From positions 31,487,309 to 31,551,308 of the forward strand of contig NW_019211457.1 of the NCBI RefSeq assembly GCF_002443255.2: a stretch of 64,000 bases of DNA. Reading direction: 5' to 3'. Below, in pieces: positions 55,360 to 61,361 of the stretch (positions are counted from its first letter, which is position 1; each line of letters opens with the position of its first letter). The notes under the pieces were generated by a model. It was not told where the DNA came from, did not search any database, and saw only the letters and a program-made list of their open reading frames with translations. A program made the translations under genes and the position numbers. The DNA comes from Varroa destructor (taxonomy: Eukaryota; Arthropoda; Arachnida; Mesostigmata; Varroidae).

Positions 55360-56433
55360 GAACGCACTGGTATAGAGACTATCTATTAAAGCAGCATTTT
55401 GTCCTTATATAGTGAAAAGGACGGAACTACGGAAGAGTAAAAATCTGCCTCGCTCTTCACGTATCTGTCCCGAAATAAGGCCTAAGCCGTCCGTGCTCTC
55501 AGCTATTAGTTCCTGCCAATACCTCAGACACGCTAATTCCTGTTCGGTGGTCGTCCAGGGCTTGCTGTGACGAGGTGCTGAGATTATCACCAACATAGTC
55601 AAGCCGATGTTGTAACTCTGCAATACCTGCTCAACTTACTTGAACCGGAATACTTTTTCGGCTATATTGCAACGATGGCAACTTCGCTACAAATACTGCT
55701 CATTTGAGCATCGTCATGTTCCTATTTAGCAGATAGCGATAAAAATTCCCGAAATGATTGTTGTGAGCTGTGACTTTCGAACTATTAATGTGTTTATCTA
55801 TTTTCGTAGGCTAGCATGCCAGAATTTGACAGTCAAGGTTCGCTTGCCATCATCTAATTGCTTTTTTCTTTTCCTGTCACTTTTTGTTGTCCTGGTTATT
55901 TTAGCTACACCGAAATACTATCCTGAAGTTCTGTCTGGCGAGCTCACGTTATGCATAATACAACGAAGTGCGCAATAAATTTCTCGTTTACAAGTACTCA
56001 GCGGTACGAAGTCGTGCGTTGCATCGCTTGTCGTCTTAGGTGCGATATACAATAGTTGCAGTTTCACTGCCTTCCTTTCCATTTCAGACTTGATGCTATT
56101 TCTCGCTGCCTTAATACTTCCTGCTTTCATTATCTCTATTTTGTCAATTTTTCCCATACGTCTCTTAGCTCCAAAAAGGAGCTACTTACCTGTAAACGAA
56201 TCTTGTTTTTTTCTAATGGCTGCGTTCGTCGGTAGTGGTTCGGTGGATCCAGCGTAATCATACGTACTGCTGCCGCTACCCCCGACGAAACTATAGTCAC
56301 GCTGGGGTTGCGACTGCTGTTGCTGCTGTTGAAGTTCGAGTTTGCAGAGTGGCATCGTTGTCGAGAGGCATGAAAAGGCAACAGAAATCAGCAGTTGTCC
56401 CAGGAGAAGGACAAATCCCCAAAAGGCAGCCAT
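22213..56433 (-). CDS. XKR: XK-related (XKR / CED-8 family) multipass membrane protein, nine-exon gene
   Basis: The coding exons, in order, are 56190-56433, 53649-53780, 52154-52343, 46328-46439, 33888-34044, 32974-33115, 31862-31924, 30001-30180 and 22213-22435. They join to 1443 nt (480 residues plus stop) with every phase matching. XK-related proteins are plasma-membrane proteins with eight or more membrane segments. Vertebrate XKR4, XKR8 and XKR9 and nematode CED-8 promote caspase-triggered phosphatidylserine exposure, while other members are less understood. Landmarks seen in order are D-L-A-S-D in the first membrane segment, G-I-T-L-A-F, S-V-R-W-Y, L-L-L-L-G-P-V-V-R-Y, Y-G-V-K-S-R-R, H-E-D-R-D, S-A-P-Q, S-Y-H-R-A-L-R, G-H-W, F-L-N-V-K-D, C-I-E-N, V-L-W-Y-F and Y-Y-R-Y-Y-H-P. 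The length fits the family. The paralogue is unresolved; the exon 6-9 sequence looks closest to XKR4/6/7-type proteins from memory. The C-terminal tail after the last membrane segment is very short, so no C-terminal caspase site is visible. Scramblase activity is inferred from the family only. Confidence 0.9.
26834..26873. repeat. 17-bp hairpin in XKR intron 8
   Basis: The arm 26834-26850 (TTTCTATTCGTATATCT) and the arm 26857-26873 (AGATACACGAATAGAAA) pair with one mismatch around a six-base loop, GTTTCG. On the minus strand, the sense of XKR, the mismatch is a G-U pair. Confidence 0.85.
28607..28627 (-). other. G-quadruplex-forming motif
   Basis: The plus strand shows C runs of 7, 5, 3 and 3 bases, each separated by a single A. 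The minus strand therefore has four G tracts of three or more joined by one-base T loops, the most stable arrangement for an intramolecular quadruplex. It lies in XKR intron 8, and the G-rich strand is the sense strand, so the pre-mRNA would carry it. Confidence 0.85.
28745..28759. repeat. T15 homopolymer
   Basis: Fifteen consecutive T on the plus strand in XKR intron 8, about 120 bp from the quadruplex motif. Confidence 0.9.
30001..30180 (-). CDS. XKR: XKR coding exon 8 (G-H-W helix and N-V-K-D loop)
   Basis: The acceptor is CACACCATTGCAG|G (phase 2) and the donor is ACAAG|GTGAGC (phase 2), 180 nt. It encodes W-L-I-P-L-C-V-G-H-W-G-V-M-S-V-W-V-M-H-Q-G-T, a loop with two Cys (R-F-C-D-T, R-Q-C-E-E), and then LFDMLIGAIYLVCFLNVKDE. 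XKR proteins show an H-W membrane helix, a variable loop and a V-Y-x-F-x-x-x-N-V-K/R-E/D-x-x-T-R segment here. The final Arg codon is split and completed by exon 9. Confidence 0.95.
30181..31861 (-). other. XKR intron 7 (1.7 kb)
   Basis: Between microexon 7 and exon 8, with a GTGAGT donor and a CATTGCAG acceptor. A short AT repeat lies at 30542-30556. Nothing else was recognised. Confidence 0.9.
31862..31924 (-). CDS. XKR: XKR coding microexon 7 (63 nt, membrane helix)
   Basis: The acceptor is CACTACGTTCCAG|G (phase 2) and the donor is TTCTG|GTGAGT (phase 2). The exon is only 63 nt (21 codons) and encodes LCTVGSRIICIALFTSEYTF plus a split Trp codon. It supplies exactly the segment that would be missing if exon 6 were joined to exon 8 (family pattern L-x-T-x-x-S-R-x-x-x-x-A-L-F). 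It was found by searching the 2.8-kb gap on the minus strand for this pattern with the required phase. Because it is phase-neutral, skipping it would keep the frame but delete part of a membrane helix. Confidence 0.93.
31925..32973 (-). other. XKR intron 6 (1.0 kb)
   Basis: Between exon 6 and microexon 7. It contains a 17-base A run at 32081-32097 (a T run in the sense strand). The 113-codon minus frame at 32105-32446 has no family resemblance and is regarded as chance. Confidence 0.9.
32081..32097. repeat. A17 homopolymer
   Basis: Seventeen consecutive A on the plus strand in XKR intron 6. No retroelement body was recognised beside it. Confidence 0.9.
32974..33115 (-). CDS. XKR: XKR coding exon 6 (S-Y-H-R-A-L-R segment)
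   Basis: The acceptor follows a T run (TTTTTTTTAG|GG, phase 1) and the donor is TTGGAG|GTATGC (phase 2), 142 nt. The protein reads through G-G-C-Q-L-A-S-A-M-S-S-L-V-S-I-A-L-S-L-S-S-Y-H-R-A-L-R and ends in VGAILQFIWR. The S-Y-H-R-A-L-R motif after a membrane helix, followed by the G-A-I-L-Q-x-x-W-R helix, is typical of XKR proteins. The longer open frame that continues to 32751 is intron read-through and should not be taken as coding. Confidence 0.95.
33116..33887 (-). other. XKR intron 5 (0.77 kb)
   Basis: Between exons 5 and 6, with a GTAGGT donor and a T-run acceptor. It contains an imperfect TAC/TGC trinucleotide repeat at 33785-33806 and nothing else recognised. Confidence 0.9.
33785..33806. 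repeat. Imperfect TAC/TGC repeat
   Basis: A repeated TACTGC hexamer in XKR intron 5. Confidence 0.85.
33888..34044 (-). CDS. XKR: XKR coding exon 5 (E-D-R-D and S-A-P-Q motifs)
   Basis: The acceptor is GGAATTTCTTTCAG|GTG (phase 0) and the donor is GATAG|GTAGGT (phase 1), 157 nt. It encodes V-D-Y-Y-L-L-M-I-H-E-D-R-D, then LFKAVLQSAPQATLQIFLLA. The E-D-R-D stretch and the L-x-S-A-P-Q-x-x-L-Q helix are among the most conserved parts of the XKR family, so the identification rests strongly on this exon. It lies 12.3 kb downstream of exon 4. Confidence 0.95.
34045..46327 (-). other. XKR intron 4 (12.3 kb)
   Basis: The longest intron of the gene. It holds the HARBI1-like transposase relic (45.3-45.65 kb) and a 20-bp AT palindrome at 46138-46157. 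Open frames of 120 to 155 codons overlap on both strands at 42.4-42.9 and 43.3-44.4 kb; they show no domain and are judged non-coding. A lookalike of exon 4 at 34.4-34.64 kb was rejected. The remainder shows nothing recognisable. Confidence 0.8.
45293..45650 (-). pseudogene. Decayed Harbinger-type (HARBI1-like) transposase fragment
   Basis: Two adjacent minus-strand reading frames, separated by stop codons, resemble pieces of a PIF/Harbinger DDE transposase. The upstream piece (about 45545-45637) reads G-R-I-S-R-N-S-T-W-S-A-I, like the helix before the catalytic domain (family pattern S-x-S-T-V-S-R-I). The downstream frame (45293-45520) reads F-F-P-I-A-G, then T-Q-F-A-M-R-T-S-Q-R-V-N-P-E, then N-N-Q-M-V-A-D-A-Q-G-N-N-F-T. 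These match, in order, the Harbinger patterns F-P-x-V-x-G, I-D-G-T-H-x-x-I-R, N-P-E and N-V-Q-x-V-x-D-A. Stop codons and loss of the catalytic context show that it is dead. It sits in XKR intron 4 on the same strand. No terminal inverted repeats or target duplication were identified. The resemblance is judged by eye. Confidence 0.45.
46328..46439 (-). CDS. XKR: XKR coding exon 4 (Y-G-V-K-S-R-R loop)
   Basis: The acceptor is GGTCATTTTCACAG|G (phase 2) and the donor is CGGCAG|GTAGGT (phase 0), 112 nt. It encodes R-Y-L-E-L-L-V-Y-G-V-K-S-R-R followed by a basic, polar cytoplasmic loop ending in E-R-Q. XKR proteins have R-Y-L-x-x-L-x-Y-G-L-K-S-R at this point. The exon is only 37 codons long and was found by reading the frame that completes the split Arg codon of exon 3. 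Confidence 0.92.
46440..52153 (-). other. XKR intron 3 (5.7 kb)
   Basis: Between exons 3 and 4. It contains an (AT)n microsatellite at 47352-47390 and a more GC-rich block at about 48.0-49.4 kb where several frames are open on both strands without recognisable content. A hydrophobic open frame lies just upstream of exon 4 (46525-46686) and is discussed as a finding. Confidence 0.8.
47352..47390. repeat. (TA)n microsatellite
   Basis: A perfect 39-bp alternating TA run in XKR intron 3. Confidence 0.97.
52154..52343 (-). CDS. XKR: XKR coding exon 3 (R-W-Y motif and third membrane segment)
   Basis: The acceptor is CCTCGTTCTTCCAG|TG (phase 1) and the donor is GTAAG|GTGAGT (phase 2), 190 nt. Joined to exon 2 it reads G-I-T-L-A-F-T-V-T-P-S-V-I-V-N-V-F-S-V-R-W-Y, the classic second membrane segment ending in Arg-Trp-Tyr. 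A polar loop of about 30 residues follows, then the next membrane segment (LCDWLVRVVFHLLLLGPVVR). The split Arg codon is completed by the first base of exon 4, giving the family motif L-G-P-V-V-R-Y. This exon is diagnostic for the family, and the phase agreement at both ends is exact. Confidence 0.92.
52344..53648 (-). other. XKR intron 2 (1.3 kb)
   Basis: An AT-rich intron between exons 2 and 3, with GTAACT at the 5' end and a TCTTCCAG acceptor. No coding or repeat element was recognised. Confidence 0.8.
53649..53780 (-). CDS. XKR: XKR coding exon 2 (first membrane segments)
   Basis: The acceptor is GGTCATTACAG|CT behind a T-rich tract, and the donor is ACAG|GTAACT. Both ends are phase 1 (132 nt). 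It encodes the first membrane segment with the family's acidic pair, read here as SLLTYSLDLASDAFICYLFY, and the start of the second (AGITLAFT). In other XKR proteins this region reads as a D-x-G/A-T/S-D motif followed by G-L-T-L-A-F, which is how it was recognised. Two other AG acceptors lie further upstream (before 53833 and before 53817), but both would need a phase 2 partner. The frame stays open upstream to an ATG at 53829, so an alternative start inside a longer version of this exon is possible. Confidence 0.85.
54083..54098. repeat. Short (AT)n microsatellite
   Basis: A 16-bp alternating AT run in XKR intron 1. Confidence 0.9.
55320..55355. repeat. (TA)n microsatellite
   Basis: A perfect 36-bp alternating TA run in XKR intron 1. 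Confidence 0.97.
56190..56433 (-). CDS. XKR: Probable XKR coding exon 1 (N-terminus, signal-anchor-like and Gln-rich)
   Basis: Translation starts at the ATG at 56433-56431, in a strong context (G at -3, G at +4). It encodes 81 codons plus one base, followed by a strong donor, ACAG|GTAAGT. Residues 1-22 are hydrophobic (MAAFWGFVLLLGQLLISVAF) and resemble a signal peptide or signal anchor. A run of six Gln follows near residue 35, then a Gly/Ser/Tyr-rich stretch. The exon ends in phase 1, which matches the acceptor of exon 2 and gives an Ala codon at the junction. No AG acceptor lies in the roughly 60 bases before the ATG, so this exon must extend into 5' UTR. XKR proteins normally have a cytosolic N-terminus, so a hydrophobic start is unusual. 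The exon could belong to another transcript, with XKR starting instead at an ATG in an extended exon 2 (53829). Confidence 0.55.
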
Positions 56434-59400
56434 GTCGATGTGAGCGGAATTAGAAGACAAGCAGGAAAACAACAAAAAAAAACATTGTTATAACTAAATT
56501 AGTACCATAATAGTATGAAGCTAAACAACAAATCGTATTTCTGTGAAAGACACAAACCGCTTTAAGACGAAAAACAGCGTGGTAGCAAAATGATAGGCTA
56601 ATGCGGTAGATGAGCGAAAATCCCAAAAAAACTGATATATACAGAGGAAGGGGAAAACTCTGAGAATTTTCATTTTAAACATGTGCAGTTTGTAAAAGTC
56701 ATATATTATATATGACCTTTCTCAAATTGTCAAACGCCCTTTGTTGCAGCTAATACCTAAGAACCGAAGACTGCTTGTTGTCTCTAGAAGAGAATGAAGA
56801 AGATAAGATCTGGCAAAATTTTCGAGATCTTTTGTGTACTGGCGGTTAGGAGCGTTGCCCGTATCTGGCTCGTACGTCTGTTTTTTGGTAGCGTAAATTT
56901 TGATAGGTGTTGGTGCTGCAGCGTCAAGACATACGGCATGGAGACGTCAAGAAGAAGAGGCCAGACTCTGTTAGACATAGTGTTGTTTTATTTCTGGTCC
57001 AGTGACGTAACGTCTGTTAGTTTGTCGGGGAAGTAGCAATCGAGCCAGAACATAAACACAATATAGATGATTCGTACGAGCAACGTGTGTTAGACCGTGT
57101 TTCTTGGCACAATAATCACGCTCTACCTGAACATTTTATATGCACAGGTGCCATTTCGGAGAGATATTGCACTCGTCGAGGCTGGACTATTTCAATATTT
57201 GACGGCTGTTGGGCTCTCAATCGAATGCCAGACACACCAAGGTATTCAGCCTATAATTATAACCTACGGCGCCTCACACACTCGCAATCATGAAAGGACC
57301 ATGTAAATCTGACTTACATATTCGCGTCAAGTGTAGTAGAGCACGAAGCTGTAACCCGGATTTCGATTTCGATCAAGGCTTCAGATCAAGCTAAAATCAT
57401 TCTGACGGTTTGAGGTTGCCCGAACCAGAGTCGATGATCTGGCTCTGGCCTATCCGAAACCAAGCCGGTATGCTTATTGTAGACCTGTTTGGTTTTAAGC
57501 TCTGTAGTACTTCCAACCCCTGTCATGGCGCAGCTTTCTCGCCCGCCCGGGTCAGATGTCGAACGAGTAGAAAGCACTCGTGTGGAAAAGTTTAGTTGGC
57601 TTGCGAGTACTAGCTTCTACCAGTGGCTCACTTTTCAGAATTTTAGGAAGGCGCTCCTCAATACCTCGCTCCCGCCGATAGAGAAGCTTTTTTCAACTCT
57701 GGCCTGCATCGTTCCCTTTGCCTTTCAGCTTGACTCTTGCAATACAAGCAGCCAGATCTACGCGGGTTCGCACTACTCTCGAATTGCAACCAAGTGAAAT
57801 CTGGAACCACTGGGGACCGCAAAACCTGAGCGGTGCGATTCTTTTAAATATAATATGAGCGACTATAATTTAAAATGCGATCACAATAATCATGACAGAA
57901 TAAGCATGTGTGTTTCTCCAAATTTATGGTATGTTTATTAATTATCTAATATATATTATTAGTGAGAATAAATTTTAAACTCTTATATATATAGAGGGGT
58001 TTTGGTAAAAATCAGGCAAGGTCAATGGATAACAAGCATTCCTTTTAGAGGGATAGAAAAAAAGCGAGCGTGCTGACTAAAAAACGAATTCTGCTAGGGG
58101 TCCCCGATGAATGGCACCCGAAAGTTTGCGCTGCGTTTCCCGGCTGTACTTGGACAGGCGTTCGAGTCGCATAAAAAGGATGGACAACTTCTTACAAAAT
58201 TAGGAGTCTTGCCTTCGTGGCCAAGGACTTCGGACCCTCGCTTCTTCTCGTGGCAGAGTCTCAACACGCACAGGTCCCGGTTGCTGTCGCCGCTATTCTT
58301 GGTCCCTGTAGTCGTCGACCGCTCGGCAGTAAAAGAGTCTGTCGAATCAATACGAATGCTGTTGAGCTTATTCATAACAGAAAACGCGACAGCTGCAAGA
58401 AGAGCCGTAGCAGCAGCATACGGCAGCAGGCTTCTTTGTTAACCCAACTTTTAGCGTGCAGGACTTAACAGTGTAGGAAAGGCCTGTTCGCTGGGAAACA
58501 AATCAAGGGACAGAGGGATACTGGTGGCTTCGTGCTTCCTTATGCGCCACGCTACAACTCCGCCATTATGCGCTTTGCTTTTATATTGAGTTTGGATGAA
58601 GTTGTGCGACTGGCGTTAGCCAAAACGTCGTACGATTTAAGTATCCACCTTTTGTGCCTCCATTTCTATCTTTTTCTCCCTACTCGGCTATACCGTCCAT
58701 GTTTTGTATGTTTAGGATTTTCTAAATAAAAAAGATTCCTTATTGATTACGTATCTCAGTTTAGTGGCTTATTTCTGCATGCTGTTGTTGATCAAACCAC
58801 TATGACCCCGACTATAACGCATTGGACACGTAGGACCGGAGGAAGATCGTAGCAGCGTTTAGCGTAACTCCCTTGAAAGGGAAAGATGTCAAACTAGGCG
58901 TCGGAGTGGTTGTGGCGGTTTGTCACTCCCTCTGAACTATAATATCAGAGTGTATCGGAAACACTCGTCTACCCGTCATCAAACCGTCGTGGTCGCTTGG
59001 TTATGGCCACCTCCAAAGAGAATCATTCTTTCGTGTCTCTCGTCGTCAACAGCTTGCCTGCCTCCCTCCGATGGCCTAGAAATCTGCAGATCCTAAGCTT
59101 CCTTCTACAGAAGAGACAGGAGAAGGCAGGCCAAACCATCTAGCGAAGGCTACTTCGCCACCCAACAGCATCTTCACTCCGCATCGAAGTCTAGGACAGA
59201 CGAAGGACACAAGCCACTCTCTCTTGCCAATCACTATGTCGTTTGCAGATGCGCTTCTTTAAGGGGGTTTGGACAGTTGGGTCTTGACTTAAGTTAGGCT
59301 CTGGCGTTTCTTACTATAAGGCGATGAAGAAGAGAGCCGCACCTCGTCAAATAAGACCACAAAAGACATCCTTCGATAGGCGTCCTTGGATAATAACCAA

Positions 59401-59768
59401 CGCGGCCGCTTGGTGCCTATTGATACAGTCACTCAGATGCGGTGTAACATTTGAAAAGAAACAGAAGCTACTTTTCTTCTACGTTTCATTTTTCGACTTT
59501 GTGTAGTAGCCGGTACATTCTGTATAAACGATGGTGCTTTCTATTATAGCCACGCCATAGAGATTAGAAAAACCGAGGGTAAACAAACGTAAAATAGAGG
59601 CATCGCTATTATATACGAACGCCAGTTGCGTTTCGTCTAGTTGTCGGGCACTTGCAGCTGTGCATAATTTCTATAACGCAATAGGTGTTGTAAACTCTGT
59701 TCATGCGTTCACGCATAGTCAGAACCGTCCGTATCTATAGTACATATATTAATTTGGCAACAACGTAC
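56434..59768. other. 3.3-kb stretch between XKR exon 1 and the 59.8-kb exon
   Basis: If 56190-56433 is the first coding exon, the XKR 5' UTR and promoter should lie just above 56433; no TATA box or initiator was identified. The more GC-rich segments near 57.4-57.8 and 58.1-58.5 kb have several overlapping open frames, none with a recognisable domain. The next exon of the gene containing the 59.8-kb exon could lie here but was not found. Confidence 0.5.
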
Positions 59769-59959
59769 CTTGACGTTGTTAACTGCCGGATTCTGCAACG
59801 GTGGAAGGGTCATATACTGTCGTTCTTGATCTCGCATCAGCTGATCGATTCGCGAAAGCGTTGAGTTCATAGCCGACGACATGGAAGGATGATGAGGGTG
59901 CCCGGACAAGCCCCCGGGCCCGCCCGCTTCAGCGTATTCGCCCATGCCGTCCATCATGC
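59769..59959 (-). CDS. Internal exon of an unrecognised protein
   Basis: The exon has an acceptor AATATACTTTCAG|GC (phase 1 in) and a strong donor GTCAAG|GTACGT (phase 0 out), with 63 codons. The encoded segment starts MMDGMGEYAEAGGPGGLSGH, is rich in Met, Gly, His and Pro, and then carries a charged amphipathic stretch (S-R-I-D-Q-L-M-R-D-Q-E-R-Q-Y) followed by M-T-L-P-P-L. There is no membrane segment and no catalytic motif. I do not recognise the family; a regulatory or adaptor protein, or an intracellular tail, is possible. The donor phase (0) does not fit XKR exon 2 (phase 1 or 2), and XKR exon 1 has no acceptor. It therefore belongs to a neighbouring or overlapping minus-strand gene whose other exons were not found here. 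Confidence 0.6.
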
Positions 59960-60576
59960 CTGAAAGTATATTATAACGAACGAGGGCTAGACGCATTGCT
60001 TTTGCTGCATCCAGCCGCGGTTCACTTTCTCTCTTCTATCCTATATATATATAAGATACAGTGTATTAGATTATTGTCGGCATCGGTATTGATCAGACGC
60101 CTTGTTATATTTGAACGTAGACCCTCATAGTAGTAGAAGCTCGAGTACAAGAATTAAAGCAATCACAAAGCAATGCAAGCAAAATTCTGATTATTTTTTG
60201 TGGAGCGCGAGATTGATTCGACTATTGTGAACATATACTATAACAAGTCTAAGAGCTTTGTGCAAAGACGATTTTCAGGTATCACCATGTACAAGGTAGA
60301 GCACCTAAACTGTAATAGACCTTGCGTTCATTCGTTATTTTTGGTACTAGCAGAAAAGAGGAAGATAACAAACTCGCCGTAGTTGAAGATAATGCGGTGC
60401 TTCTGCGAAAATTAGCTGTTGTCCAATTTCTCTATACTGCACGAATCCCTACCAAAATAAAAGGCTTTTTTTACCCAAAATCTGCGGTCTATGCTATTAC
60501 AAATTTCCGTGCATATTCTGAAGAATTCGAAAACAATTCCCATGACACAAACCGGAAGATCCTCAATAAGTCTTAG

Positions 60577-60822
60577 ATTTCAAGGGTTCAAAAATGTATC
60601 AAAATGGCTCAAATGCCATTTTTGATACATGTGGACTTTAGCACAGAAACATATGACCGTTTAAAAGAGAGAAATGTGAATTATTATCTGGGTCATTCTG
60701 AGAAGTTCAGGCGATTAACTTCATTGAGACTTTTTGCACTTTTTGAACTTTTAGCCATTTCAAGCTCCTGCATTTTGAGACTTTTAGACTATTCTTAACC
60801 CGAAATTTTTGAACCTAGAAAT
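60577..60822. repeat. Foldback / MITE-like element
   Basis: Outer arms of about 18 nt, 60577-60595 (ends GGTTCAAAAAT) and 60805-60822 (starts ATTTTTGAACC), are inverted to one another with small differences. Inside lies a second, tighter hairpin: 60594-60608 against 60615-60630 (ATGTATC...ATGGC / GCCATTTTTGATACAT) with one bulged base and a six-base loop. About 246 bp with nested inverted repeats and no coding content suggests a small non-autonomous DNA element. No target-site duplication was verified. Confidence 0.4.
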
Positions 60823-61312
60823 ACTGCTCAGAACACGATTAATGTTAAAAAGGCCATGCGTATTAAATAAAAGTATATCGTAAAAAATATCGGTGAGTAG
60901 TCTAGGTCCCGAATTGAAACTGCGATCGCGGTGAGTGATATTACATTGGTCCAAGATAATTGTTAAGAATGAAAGCGTTAGCAATTGTAAAAAATATCTG
61001 TTTTAATTTAGGTACAATCTTAAAAACAAAGTATGAGAAAAAGTGCCGTATTCTTTCGTGCATAATCCAATCGTCTGCCTGCTAATGGGTTCTTGTTATT
61101 TTGTTATTTTATGGAGAACATTGAAATATAATAATAAACAATAATTCTTCGCATTTTTTCGCTTCATAACAGATGTACAACGTTTTTTCGAAGGAGAAAA
61201 CACCTCGCCTCTTTAGGCGCTTTACTTGCCATAAATGTTACACGTTTTCAGAAATACGAAGCACCAATTATATAACAATTAGCAGAGGTTAGAAATCCTA
61301 TATGAGTCTCAG

Positions 61313-61361
61313 CACCCAAAGATCCATTCGACCAGTCGATGGTCAAATGGATCTTTGGGTG
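61313..61361. repeat. 21-bp inverted repeat with 7-nt loop
   Basis: The arm 61313-61333 (starts CACCCAAAGATCC) and the arm 61341-61361 (ends GGATCTTTGGGTG) are reverse complements with one mismatch, around the loop AGTCGAT. In a minus-strand transcript the mismatch becomes a G-U wobble, so the minus RNA would fold slightly better. Confidence 0.9.

Larger units (their letters stand above)
53781..56189 (-). other. XKR intron 1 (2.4 kb)
   Basis: This is the intron between probable exon 1 and exon 2, with GTAAGT at the 5' end and CAG at the 3' end. It contains an (AT)n microsatellite at 55320-55355 and a shorter one at 54083-54098. Nothing else was recognised. Confidence 0.5.
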
